This document shows positions 5,465 through 13,611 of a stretch of DNA of 13,829 nucleotides, in pieces. The notes under the pieces are model-generated. The model did not search any database. It was not told the DNA's origin and saw only the letters and a program-made list of their open reading frames with translations. Position numbers and translations under genes: made by a program. How positions within the stretch are numbered: position 1 is the first letter of the stretch; every line of letters begins with the position of its first letter. Source of the stretch: Pseudomonadota bacterium (lineage in GTDB: Bacteria; Pseudomonadota; Alphaproteobacteria; Rhizobiales; Xanthobacteraceae); NCBI GenBank assembly GCA_963205465.1, contig CAUJKG010000081.1:1-13829 (forward strand), in the 5' to 3' direction.

Positions 5465-6873
5465 CACGGTTTCTCTCCGGGCTTCAGCGCGGCGAGATTG
5501 CGCACAAAATCGTCCTCGCGCTCGAGACAGCGAAGATCAAAAATGAGCGCCTGCTCTTCGATATGGCCGATCACCGGCGTAGGCAGAGCACGAAATGAGG
5601 ACGAAAGTGCAGCAATCGCGCGTCCGCTGCCACCCTTGGCGCGAATGCTGATGCCGGCACTTTGCACCGTCTCCTGCGGCAGCGAACCGGAACCGACCTG
5701 GCTCGCGCAGCTTGTAACAGCAACTTCGAAATCCGCTCCCACCGCTTTCACAAATGCCGGCAACAACCGTTTCGCTGCGGCCTCGATCCCGGATTTCTTG
5801 CGGGCGAGAAAGCGAAGCGTCGGCAACGCTGCCGCGAGCCGGTCCGGATCGCGGTAAAGCCGCAGCGTCGCTTCGAGCGCCGCCAGGCGAATTTTGTCGA
5901 CCCGCAACGCACGCTTCATCGGGTTCTTATTGATCCGTGCGATCAACTCTTTCGATCCGACGATAAAGCCTGCCTGTGGACCGCCCAGAAGCTTGTCGCC
6001 GGAAAAGGTGACGATATCCGCGCCTTCCGCAACGGCTTCGGCGACCGTTTGTTCGTGCGACAGACCAAACTTCGCAAGGTCGATCAGCACGCCGGAGCCC
6101 AGATCGTTGACCAGCGGAACCTTATGCTTCCTCGCAATCGCCGCGAGCTTGTCCGCCTTCACTTCTTTGGTGAAGCCTTCGATCCGGTAGTTCGAGGTAT
6201 GTACCTTCAGGATGAGTCCGGTCTTCGATCCGATCGCGCCGAGATAATCCTTCTCATGCGTGCGATTGGTGGTGCCCACCTCAACGAGTTTGGTGCCCGC
6301 ACGAGACATGATTTCGGGCATGCGGAAGGCGCCGCCAATCTCGATCAGTTCGCCGCGCGAAACAATCGACTCCCTGCCCTTGGCAAGCGTGTTCAGCACG
6401 ATGAGTACGGCGGCAGCATTATTGTTGACGACCGTCGCGGCCTCCGCGCCGGTTAATTCGCAGAGCAATTCGCGGATCAGTTCGTCGCGCTCGCCGCGCT
6501 TGCCTTCGCCGATATCGAACTCCAGCGCGATCGCTTCGCGCATTGCCGCAGTCGCGGCCTCGACCGCAACTTCCGCCAATTGCGCGCGTCCGAGATTGGT
6601 ATGAAGAACTGTACCACTCAGATTGAAGACAGCACGAACTTTGGGCCGCGCGTCAAACTCAAGCTTCGCCCGAGCCTCTTCTGCGACATCCGTTGGCTCA
6701 ACAGCACGTACAGCATTGCCACGCATCTTGCCGCGCATCTCAGCAAGCGTCGCACGCACGGCTTTCACGACCGCAGGCCGGCCGAAAAGCTCCACCGCCG
6801 CAACAGCCACGGAAGTTTTCAGCACCTCGTCGACCGATGGAATATTGCGAAGCGACGCTGCACCCGCGGACAC
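5464..6873 (-). CDS. selA: L-seryl-tRNA(Sec) selenium transferase SelA
   Basis: SelA is the PLP enzyme that converts Ser-tRNA-Sec to Sec-tRNA-Sec using selenophosphate. Visible family features are LRNIPSVDEVL near the N-terminus, the FNLSGTVLHTNLGRA block, the Asn-rich VVNNNAAAVL stretch, EVGTTNRTHEKDY, and SGDKLLGGPQAG. In the last, Lys294 is the PLP lysine (Lys295 in E. coli). At 469 residues it is of normal length (E. coli 463). The frame can be opened to a TTG at 6888, but I start at the GTG at 6871-6873 because GAGGT lies 8 bases before it (6882-6886), whereas the TTG has no ribosome site. This places it 11 bases after fdhE. It overlaps the Sel1-repeat gene at its stop. Selenium supply depends on SelD encoded convergently at the left edge. 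Confidence 0.96.
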   Translation of the reverse strand: MSAGAASLRNIPSVDEVLKTSVAVAAVELFGRPAVVKAVRATLAEMRGKMRGNAVRAVEPTDVAEEARAKLEFDARPKVRAVFNLSGTVLHTNLGRAQLAEVAVEAATAAMREAIALEFDIGEGKRGERDELIRELLCELTGAEAATVVNNNAAAVLIVLNTLAKGRESIVSRGELIEIGGAFRMPEIMSRAGTKLVEVGTTNRTHEKDYLGAIGSKTGLILKVHTSNYRIEGFTKEVKADKLAAIARKHKVPLVNDLGSGVLIDLAKFGLSHEQTVAEAVAEGADIVTFSGDKLLGGPQAGFIVGSKELIARINKNPMKRALRVDKIRLAALEATLRLYRDPDRLAAALPTLRFLARKKSGIEAAAKRLLPAFVKAVGADFEVAVTSCASQVGSGSLPQETVQSAGISIRAKGGSGRAIAALSSSFRALPTPVIGHIEEQALIFDLRCLEREDDFVRNLAALKPGEKP

Positions 6874-6884
6874 GATGCGCGACC

Positions 6885-7793
6885 TCAATAGCCGATCAGA
6901 AATGGATTGACCCCGCCCCTGCGGAAGCCAAGCTCTTGCACGAGAATGTCGAGACCGAGGGTCGCGACGTCATCAGCGATGGGATCAAGGTCGCGGTTCT
7001 TCTGCTGATACAGCATCTTCACATAGCCGCGGCAGTCCTCGCAGATCTCAGCCTTGATTTGGCCTTCGTATCCCTCGACCTCCTGATACTGCATCTTCTT
7101 GTTGGAGCCGCACAACGTGCATTGCACGCGGATGTAATTCCAGAAGGTTCCGCAAAGCGAACACGAGCAGAAACGCGTCCCATCCGCGCCCGTCCAACCG
7201 ACAATCATCGTGCTCGACGGCGCGCCGCCGCAACACGGGCAGATGCCGTGGCCGAGATCGGTCAGCGACTTCTCGTCCAGTTTCGATGCGAGCCTGACAA
7301 AATGCACCTGCAACGCCGCGGCGACGAAGACGTGCTCCGCAAGCGCCTCGAACGGGATCGCGTCGGCCAGCACATTATGCTGCATCATGCTACGCGCTTC
7401 CCGGTCCGTCGCCTGCACGCGCTCCAGTGCAGATCGCGCCTCGCGCGGCATCTCAAGCAGCGTGGCGCTGGCAAGCAAGCGGTCGAAAACTTCTTCAAAC
7501 GCCTTGTCGGCGTTGAACGTGCTGCGATCCAGCGGTGGAAACTTGTGCTCGCCAGCGCGCGCCATAGTGGCGGCGTCCGGCATTTCCGGCTCGGGCAAAC
7601 CCTGCTGGATATCGGACTGCACCTGCGAAATCCCGGCAAGCAACCGCAGATAAGCTTCCAGCGGGTGACCCGTCGCCAGCGCGCGGAACCGTGCTGCGCG
7701 ATCCGCGAATAACCGCAGAGGGTCGGGCAGTCTTACGAATGGCGGCTTCGCGATATTGCCGATAATCGATGGATCTGGCTCGACATTTGACAT
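6885..7793 (-). CDS. fdhE: Formate dehydrogenase assembly protein FdhE
   Basis: FdhE is a cytoplasmic accessory protein required for active membrane-bound formate dehydrogenase; it interacts with the catalytic subunit and has rubredoxin-like metal sites. The 302-residue protein has four cysteine knuckles in the order expected: CPCC at 185-188, CSLC at 211-214, CTLC at 225-228 and CEDC at 251-254. The N-terminal half is helical, with PPFVRLPDPLRLFADRAARF matching the family's start. The ATG at 7791-7793 is preceded by GAGA. It follows fdoI after a 95-base gap containing a hairpin, and selA starts 11 bases after its TGA. Length equals the family norm (about 309 in E. coli). Identity is strengthened by the adjacent fdoGHI genes. 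Confidence 0.95.
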   Translation of the reverse strand: MSNVEPDPSIIGNIAKPPFVRLPDPLRLFADRAARFRALATGHPLEAYLRLLAGISQVQSDIQQGLPEPEMPDAATMARAGEHKFPPLDRSTFNADKAFEEVFDRLLASATLLEMPREARSALERVQATDREARSMMQHNVLADAIPFEALAEHVFVAAALQVHFVRLASKLDEKSLTDLGHGICPCCGGAPSSTMIVGWTGADGTRFCSCSLCGTFWNYIRVQCTLCGSNKKMQYQEVEGYEGQIKAEICEDCRGYVKMLYQQKNRDLDPIADDVATLGLDILVQELGFRRGGVNPFLIGY

Positions 7794-7830
7794 TTATCAA
7801 TCTCGTGGGCCCGACAGATCAAACGGGGGC

Positions 7831-7871
7831 TCAAATAAATAGCGCCGGCAGCCACTATAGCCACCGGCGCT
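7831..7871 (-). terminator. Hairpin with U-rich tail between fdoI and fdhE
   Basis: On the minus strand, AGCGCCGG (7871-7864) pairs perfectly with CCGGCGCT (7848-7841), an 8-pair GC-rich stem closing a 15-base loop. It is followed by ATTTATTTGA. This looks like a weak intrinsic terminator or an RNA-processing/stability element. It would separate the abundant structural genes fdoGHI from the assembly and selenium genes and lower expression of the latter. The T run is interrupted, so partial read-through is expected, and no obvious new promoter is seen in the gap. Confidence 0.6.
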
Positions 7872-7888
7872 GATCATCGTAAAATTTT

Positions 7889-8557
7889 TTACTTGCCGGA
7901 TACGAGCTCTCTCAGCCACTTGCGGTGATGGCGCCATGCCCAGCCGCCGGTGACCCGGCCGCTCGTCATTGCGCTGATGGTTCCTCGCACCCAGATCGCC
8001 GCGTAGACGTGGACGATCCACACGCAGATTGCCGCTACAGCAGCGAGCGCGTGCACGAGGACAGCAAGACGGCGCTGCTCGATCGAGAAATATCCGCCGA
8101 AATACTGTTCCCAGATAACGATGCCGCTCGTGATCAGAAGAATAATCAGGATCGACATCGACCAGAAAACCATCTTCTGGCCGGCGTTGTATTTGCCGAC
8201 TTCCGGAAGGTTCTCTTCGTTGCTGGTGAGCACGTCGCGGATCTTGCCCAGCCACACGTTGTCCGTCCGCTCCCAGAGATTGAGTTTCCAGAAGCGAATG
8301 AACAAACCGATGAAGCTGAAGAAGAGCACGACGCCGATCCAGGGATGGATCGCTCGCGTATTCGGACCGCCGCCGAACAGGCCGGTAAGCCAGAACAGCG
8401 ACGGGTGGAACAGTGCCAGACCGGAAAGGGCGAGGAGCACGAGGCTCGCCGCCGTTATCCAGTGATTGATGCGCGCGCCCGTGGTGTAACGGTCGACAGT
8501 GACCGGCTCACCACGGTGTACGGCATCGCCACGAGCTACTTCGGTGCTTGTTGCCAT
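7889..8557 (-). CDS. fdoI: Formate dehydrogenase gamma subunit, cytochrome b556
   Basis: The membrane anchor passes electrons from the iron-sulfur subunit to quinone through two b hemes. The 222-residue protein has about four transmembrane stretches: roughly WITAASLVLLALSGLALF, HPWIGVVLFFSFIGLFI, MVFWSMSILIILLITSGIVI and LVHALAAVAAICVWIVHVY. Candidate heme-ligand histidines are His32 in RINHW, the His of IHPWIG, and the two in LVHALAAVAAICVWIVHVY, as in E. coli FdnI. The start ATG lies 9 bases after GGAG and 3 bases after the fdoH stop. Length agrees with FdnI/FdoI (211-217). A symbol of fdnI would be equally fair, since the two E. coli paralogues cannot be separated here. Confidence 0.93.
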   Translation of the reverse strand: MATSTEVARGDAVHRGEPVTVDRYTTGARINHWITAASLVLLALSGLALFHPSLFWLTGLFGGGPNTRAIHPWIGVVLFFSFIGLFIRFWKLNLWERTDNVWLGKIRDVLTSNEENLPEVGKYNAGQKMVFWSMSILIILLITSGIVIWEQYFGGYFSIEQRRLAVLVHALAAVAAICVWIVHVYAAIWVRGTISAMTSGRVTGGWAWRHHRKWLRELVSGK

Positions 8558-8560
8558 GAC

Positions 8561-9493
8561 TTACTTCTCCGCAAGCTTCTTGGCTTCCTGCTCGTCGTGT
8601 TCGGTGACGCGATTGGCGCCCGCGACCACGTGATGCAGAAGACCGAAGCCGGCCGTGGCAATCATCGCCGTGAGACCCGCATACTTCGTGAACCCCTTCC
8701 AGAACTCGACCAGCGGAGAAATCCGGGGATTGTCCGCAAGGCCTGCATAGAGGTTCGGCTTGTCGGCATGCTGGAGCACGTACATGACGTGCGTACCCTG
8801 CACTCCCGGCGGATCGTAGAGGCCGGCGTTCTTGAAGCCGCGCGACTTAAGATCCTTGATCCGGAAGTCGGCCCACTTCTTCATCTCGTCCTTGGTGCCG
8901 AAGACGATGGCCTGGGTTGGGCAAGCCTTCTGGCAAGCCGGTCCCTGGCCGACCGCGACACGGTCGGAGCAAAGCGAGCACTTGTAGGCCTTGTTATCGA
9001 CCTTGGAGATGCGCGGAATGTTGAACGGGCAACCTTTCACGCAATAGCCGCAGCCGATGCAGTTGGCTTTCACGAAATCGACGATTCCGTTAGAGTACTG
9101 CACGATCGCGCCCGGAGCCGGACAAGCCTTGAGGCAGCCTGGATCTTCGCAATGCATGCAGCCGTCCTTGCGGATCAGCCACTCCAGGTTGCCGGACTCG
9201 GGATTCTCGTACTCGGTGTAACGCATCAACGTCCAAGTATTCGGCGTCAGATCGTGCGGGTTGTCATAGACACCCACGTTGACGCCGACCTCTTCGGTCA
9301 AGTTGTTCCACTCAAGGCACGCCACTTGGCATGCCTTGCAACCGATGCACTTGGACACGTCGATCAGCTTGGCAACCTGCGTCTGCCGCGGTGAGGCGGG
9401 CGTGATGCTGGAGGCCGAACGCTTGACCAGGTCCTTTTCACCAAACTTCGCGTCAATCGGCTTGGCGATGGGGTTTGGAATTACAGGATACAT
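8561..9493 (-). CDS. fdoH: Formate dehydrogenase beta (iron-sulfur) subunit
   Basis: The electron-transfer subunit carries four [4Fe-4S] clusters between the catalytic subunit and cytochrome b. Cysteine clusters appear in the family order: CIGCKACQVAC; CMHCEDPGCLKACP; CIGCGYCVKGCP; CSLCSDRV with CQKACP. A single hydrophobic helix near the C-terminus (about 271-295, LTAMIATAGFGLLHHVV) is the expected membrane anchor that leaves the domain in the periplasm. There is no separate N-terminal export signal, as usual, because it is carried out with the Tat-bearing alpha subunit. The protein is 310 residues (E. coli FdnH 294). The start ATG follows a strong GGGAGGA site, 14 bases after the fdoG stop. 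Confidence 0.95.
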   Translation of the reverse strand: MYPVIPNPIAKPIDAKFGEKDLVKRSASSITPASPRQTQVAKLIDVSKCIGCKACQVACLEWNNLTEEVGVNVGVYDNPHDLTPNTWTLMRYTEYENPESGNLEWLIRKDGCMHCEDPGCLKACPAPGAIVQYSNGIVDFVKANCIGCGYCVKGCPFNIPRISKVDNKAYKCSLCSDRVAVGQGPACQKACPTQAIVFGTKDEMKKWADFRIKDLKSRGFKNAGLYDPPGVQGTHVMYVLQHADKPNLYAGLADNPRISPLVEFWKGFTKYAGLTAMIATAGFGLLHHVVAGANRVTEHDEQEAKKLAEK

Positions 9494-9507
9494 TGCTCTT
9501 CCTCCCC

Positions 9508-12500
9508 TTATGCCACCGGCCCGGAGATGGGCTCGATATTGACCAGGAACGCCTTGAACTCAGGCGTTTGCGAGTTTGCGTCGCCGACGTAAGGCGTCAG
9601 CGAGTTGATCGGCGCAGCCGTCTTGGTTTCGCCGATGAAGCCGAAGTTCAACGGCAAGCCGATCTGGTGGACGGTTTTGCCATCGATCTTGAACGGCTTC
9701 AGACGCTTGGTGACGACCGCCTTGCCCTTCACTTCGCCGCGGTTGGACCAGACCCGGACCATCTGGCCCTTCTTGATCCCCTTCTCCGCTGCGAGCTGTT
9801 CCGAAATTTCCACGAAGAACTCCGGCTGCGTGACGGCGTTCGCATGGACACTCTTGGTCCAGTAGTGGAAGTGCTCGACGAGGCGATACGTGGTCGCGAC
9901 GATCGGGAAATCCTTGGCATTGCCGAAGACTTCCATGTCGTTCTTGAACACGCGCGCTACCGGGTTGCCCTTAAGCTTCGGGAATACCGGATTGCTGGCG
10001 AGCGGCGTCTCGAAGGGCTCCATGTGGACCGGAAGTGGACCATCCGCCATCGGTGCCGCGAAGAGGCGGGAAACGCCCTCCGCGTTCATGATGAACGGTC
10101 CCGTGCCGTTCGACGGTGCGTTGGTCGGCACGAAGTCAGGAACGTCCGCACCGGTCCAGCGCTTGCCGTCCCAGAAGACGTACTTCTTCGCATCGCTCCA
10201 AGGCTTGCCCGCCGGATCGGCAGACGCACGGTTGTAGAGAATGCGGCGGTTGGCCGGCCAGGAGAAGCCCCAGCTGCCGAACACGTTCATTCCCGACGGG
10301 TCCGAGTTGTCGCGGCGCATGGCCCAGTTGCCGTTCGGACCGTAGAAGCCAGTGTAAATCCACTGGACGCCATCGGTCGAACCGTCATCCCGCATTTCGC
10401 CGAACGTGGCGAGCTGCTGGCCGGCAGCACGAACAACCTTACCTTCCGCATCCTTCAGATCGACGATCGCCTTGCCGTTCAATTCCTTGGCAAGTTCGTC
10501 GGCTGACGGATGATGCGGGTCCTTGTAGTTCCAGTCGACGGCAGTAATAGGCTCGACGAATTTGCCGCCTTCCTTCTCGTAGAGCTTTTTGATCCGAATG
10601 AAGAGGTCGGACAGGATCGCAATGTCCGTCCTGGACTGCGCATAAGGATCGGCGGCCTGCCACTTCCACATGACCGCGCGGCTCGAGTTGGTGAAGCTGC
10701 CCTCTTCCTCGAGGAAGGCAGTGACCGGGAGCATGAACACTTCGGTTTTGATGCTGGCGGTATCAACATTGTTGAACTCGCCATGATTTTCCCAAAACCG
10801 GGCCGTGTCCGTCTCGATCGGATCCATGCTGACCAGGAACTTCAGCTTCGAAAGCGCCGCGATAACCTTGCGGGAATTCGAAACCGACATGATCGGGTTG
10901 AAGCCCTGGCAGAGCATGCCAGTGGTCTTGCCCTGATGCATGACGTCGAACATGCGAAGCACGTCATAGGCCACATCGAGCTTCGGCAGCCAGTTGTAGC
11001 CGAAGTCGTTTTCCTTCGTGGCTTTCGCGCCGTACATGCTCTTCAGGAAGCTCACGTAGAACTTGCGATAGTTCTGCCAGTAGCTCGTCTGATTGGCCTG
11101 GATCGGCTTGAACTGACGCTTCGTCAGATGCGACTCGAGCGTCGGCTCGCCGTCGATCGGCATTGCCAGATAGCCCGGCAATGACGCGGTCAGCGTTCCG
11201 ATGTCCGTGATGCCCTGCACGTTCGAGTGACCGCGCAGCGCGTTGATGCCGCCACCGGGCACGCCGATGTTGCCGCACAAGAGCTGGATCATCGCCGCGC
11301 AACGGATGTTCTGGGCACCGTGCGAATGCTGGGTCCAGCCGAGCGCGTACATGATCGTCATCGAACGATCTTTGGTCGCAGTCGAAGCCGCCCACTCGGC
11401 CACCTTCAGGAACTTCTCCTTCGGTGCGCCGGTGACGCGTTCGACCATCTCTGGCGTATAGATCGCGAAGTGCTTCTTCATGATCTGATACACAGAGCGC
11501 GGATGCGACAGCGTTTCGTCCTTCACGACGAAACCATCCGGGCCCATCTCATATGCCCAAGTGGCCTTGTCGTAGGAACGAGTGCCTTCGTTGTAGCCCG
11601 TGAACAGACCGTCCTGGAAGCCGTAGCCTTCCTTCACGATGAACGAGATGTTCGTGTAGTTCTTGACGTATTCGTGCTGAATCTTGTCGTTCGTCAGCAA
11701 GTAATTGATGACGCCCGACAGGAAGGCGATGTCAGAACCCGAGCGGATCGGAGAATAATGATCCGCCATGGCAGCCGAGCGGTTGAACCGCGGATCGACG
11801 ACCATGAGTTTTGCGCCACGCTCCGCTTTCGCTTCCGTGACCCACTTGAATCCACACGGATGCGCTTCAGCAGCGTTACCACCCATGATCCAGACGACAT
11901 CAGCGTTCTTGATGTCCGTCCAGGAGTTCGTCATTGCACCGCGACCGAATGTTGGGCCCAAACTGGACACCGTCGGTCCGTGTCATATCCTTGCTTGGTT
12001 CTCGATCTGCAACATGCCGAGACCGCGGGCTACCTTCCAGGTAATCCATCCGGTCTCGTTGGTGCACGAGCTTCCCGAGAGGAAAGACATCGTCGGCCAG
12101 CGATTGACGGTCACACCGTCTTTGTTCTTTTCGATGAAGTTTGCGTCGCGATCTTCCTTCATGAGCTTCGCGATACGATCCATCGCGAAATCCCAGGAAA
12201 CCGGCTCAAACTTATCGCTACCGGCCTTGCGATACATCGGCTCCTTCACGCGCGTCTTCGCGCGGACGTAGTCGATGGCGCCGGCGCCCTTCGGGCACAG
12301 CGTGCCGCGATTGACCGGGTGATCGGAGTCGCCCTCGATGTGGGTGACTTCCATCTTATTGGTCTGCGCATTCTTCGCGGAGAAAGCGATCATGCCGCAG
12401 CAAACTGCGCAGTACGGACAGCTCGTCCGCACTTCCTTGGTCATCGCGAGCTTGTAGGGGCGGATCGAAGCCGCATGCGCGACCTCCGCCTCACCAAACC

Positions 12501-12579
12501 CAAGCGCGCCAAGCGTAGTTCCAGCGATACCGGCACCGCCGACTCGCAAGAACTGTCGCCTAGACAGCTCCATGTTCAT
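9508..12579 (-). CDS. fdoG: Formate dehydrogenase alpha subunit, selenocysteine-containing (TGA at 11983-11985)
   Basis: The catalytic subunit oxidises formate to CO2 at a Mo/W-bis-MGD centre. It is one 1023-residue protein read through an in-frame TGA as selenocysteine at residue 199; plain translation breaks it into two frames. The context ENQARI-Sec-HGPTV matches E. coli FdnG around Sec196, and the frame continues unbroken into GRGAMTNSWTDIKNADVVWIMGGN. The N-terminus is a Tat signal with SRRQFLR at 6-12 and a probable cut after VAHA (about residue 36). The N-terminal [4Fe-4S] site is C54-x2-C57-x3-C61 with Cys95 in GTLCPKGAG. The C-terminal part has the MopB molybdopterin dinucleotide-binding domain. 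The ATG at 12577-12579 has AAGGAGG 8 bases upstream. A full set of Sec genes is encoded in the same operon. The symbol fdnG would be equally acceptable. Confidence 0.96.
11943..11985 (-). promoter_or_regulatory. SECIS-like hairpin directly after the fdoG UGA
   Basis: Starting from the Sec codon (11985-11983), GACCGA (11978-11973) pairs with TCGGTC (11948-11943). An upper stem GTCC/GGGC (11968-11965 with 11959-11956) is capped by the loop AGTTT (11964-11960). The loop begins 18 bases after the UGA; in E. coli fdhF the distance is 17, with an AGGUCU loop. This is the position and shape SelB's winged-helix domain needs. Pairing was done by eye, without a folding program. Confidence 0.75.
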
Positions 12580-12587
12580 CTGGATTC

Positions 12588-12594
12588 CCTCCTT
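12588..12594 (-). promoter_or_regulatory. Strong ribosome binding site of fdoG
   Basis: AAGGAGG on the minus strand, 8 bases before the ATG at 12577-12579. It decides between this ATG and the second ATG at 12571-12573. Confidence 0.8.
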
Positions 12595-12733
12595 AGGGGC
12601 TCAGCCCGCGCCGCGGGACTCAACGCTCAAATTACACGCGTTCTAGACAAAGTTACTTTTGAGTACCTTTAGAGTCAAACAAGTGCCTGAAACACAAAGG
12701 TTTTTGTGCAGCGCAGTAAGAGCTTGAAAAATA

Positions 12734-12780
12734 TGCACCTAGATTAGAATGGTTATATTCATCTGACTATAACAGGTGCA
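12734..12780. repeat. Interrupted inverted repeat, possible operator
   Basis: TGCACCT at 12734-12740 is matched by AGGTGCA at 12774-12780, and a second pair, GTTATA at 12752-12757 with TATAAC at 12768-12773, lies inside. On the minus strand the outer half-sites cover the candidate -35 region and the start of the transcript, so the arrangement could be a regulator binding site. It could also form a hairpin with an 11-base bulge. No regulator is identified. Confidence 0.45.
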
Positions 12781-12781
12781 A
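12752..12781 (-). promoter_or_regulatory. Candidate promoter for the fdo-sel operon
   Basis: TTGCAC (12781-12776), an 18-base spacer and TATAAC (12757-12752) on the minus strand resemble a sigma-70-type promoter, with five of six bases matching at -10 but a weak -35. A second possible pair, TTGACT (12678-12673) with TAACTT 17 bases on, has a better -35 and a poor -10. Either would give a 5' leader before fdoG. The call is by pattern alone. Confidence 0.35.
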
Positions 12782-12830
12782 CATTTTGGTTCCCAACTAT
12801 CAATTTCTACATTCTATGAAACTGAAAAGA

Positions 12831-12857
12831 ATCAATAGATAAATTCTATCGATAGAG
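12831..12857. repeat. Tandem ATCRATAGA motifs with a CTATCGATAG palindrome
   Basis: ATCAATAGAT (12831-12840) and ATCGATAGAG (12848-12857) are two similar copies 17 bases apart. The second lies in a perfect 10-base palindrome, CTATCGATAG (12846-12855). Spacing of nearly two helical turns would suit a dimeric regulator, but in AT-rich DNA chance is possible. Confidence 0.3.
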
Positions 12858-12981
12858 TGGCACGCTCAACTAAAATTTACAGAAAATTTCCGGCCCTCAG
12901 CCATGATTGACCGGCGCAGGCACTTCCTCCACTTTAGAACCAGTGAACGTAAAAGTTGCTCCCGTGTATCGGGGCGCAGGA

Positions 12982-13584
12982 TTGCACAGCCCAACCGGCG
13001 GCCCTGCAGGGCGCGCCGTTGCGATTTTTATCCGCGCAGCGAACCGCGTCCTGCTCTTCACACTCTTTATTATTAGTGCGGCAGCGAGTGCTGCCTTCGC
13101 AGCCGAACCGGCAGATTTGCGCGCGGCTTCCGCTCCTGCTGGGCCCCTTTTCCGGCTGGATGAGTTTCGCGGCAAAGGCGCGCTCTCGCTCGCCGATCAG
13201 CGCGGCAAGATCGTCCTGCTCCACTTCTTCGCGACATATTGTGAGCCCTGCCGCCCGGAAATGGCGTCGCTCAATCGCTTTCTCAAAGCGAATGCCGGGA
13301 AACCATTCTCCGTGTTTGCCGTCGATGTCGGAGAGATCGACCTGCGCGTGCGCGCCTTCTTCGAAAAAGAACCGGTCGATTTTCCGATCGTGCTTGATCG
13401 CGACCGGAAGGTCTCGAAGGCATGGGGCATCTACGCGCTGCCCACCACGATCGTGCTCGATGAGAAGCTTCAGCCAAAACTGATCGTCGAAGGCGACCTC
13501 GACTGGAGCCATCCGGAAGTTCTGCAAAAACTCGAACCCTTGCTGCCGGCGCGGACGCACCCTGCTCCGCGCACTGGCGGCTGA
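12982..13584 (+). CDS. Secreted TlpA/ResA-like thioredoxin-fold protein
   Basis: A periplasmic thiol-disulfide protein of about 200 residues. A hydrophobic export segment VLLFTLFIISAAASAAFA (about 23-40) ends in a likely AFA-AE signal-peptidase site. The thioredoxin domain follows, with strand KIVLLHFFATYCEPC. The active-site pair is Cys87-Glu-Pro-Cys90, and the cis-proline is in YALPTTIVLD. YCEPC instead of WC.PC is common in TlpA-like reductases. The start is uncertain. The frame is open from a TTG at 12907, with GTG at 12943 and 12964 and TTG at 12982; none has a strong ribosome site. I chose 12982 because it gives the most normal signal-peptide length. It is divergent from fdoG and 27 bases ahead of the next plus-strand gene, with which it is likely co-transcribed. 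Possible jobs are cysteine reduction in cytochrome or periplasmic enzyme maturation. Confidence 0.78.
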   Translation: MHSPTGGPAGRAVAIFIRAANRVLLFTLFIISAAASAAFAAEPADLRAASAPAGPLFRLDEFRGKGALSLADQRGKIVLLHFFATYCEPCRPEMASLNRFLKANAGKPFSVFAVDVGEIDLRVRAFFEKEPVDFPIVLDRDRKVSKAWGIYALPTTIVLDEKLQPKLIVEGDLDWSHPEVLQKLEPLLPARTHPAPRTGG

Positions 13585-13611
13585 AGCAATCCAGACAGGG
13601 AGGAAAACAAA

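Larger units (their letters stand above)
12580..12906. other. AT-rich divergent control region between fdoG and the thioredoxin gene
   Basis: About 330 bases without a supportable gene and clearly richer in A/T than the flanking coding sequence. It holds a possible fdo promoter with flanking inverted half-sites (12734-12781), a palindromic ATCRATAGA repeat pair (12831-12857), and a small GC-rich hairpin close to the fdoG ribosome site (CCCGC/GCGGG, 12605-12617). It must contain promoters for both directions. I found no convincing sigma-54 element or FNR box by eye. Confidence 0.6.

Noticed and set aside
11983..11985. Reading the TGA as a nonsense mutation that makes fdoG a pseudogene
   Set aside because: The UGA is at the conserved Sec position, followed by a SECIS-like hairpin, with the full Sec gene set nearby.
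11227..12672. 481-codon plus-strand frame opposite fdoG
   Set aside because: Antisense shadow of fdoG running into its leader; product lacks any domain.
12700..12800. Sigma-54 (-24/-12) promoter or FNR box upstream of fdoG
   Set aside because: GG/GC spacing does not fit TGGCAC-N5-TTGCA on the minus strand, and no TTGAT-N4-ATCAA was found.
12903..13076. Small plus-strand frame starting with ATG at 12903
   Set aside because: Arg/Cys-rich product with no ribosome site, overlapping the export segment of the thioredoxin gene in another frame.
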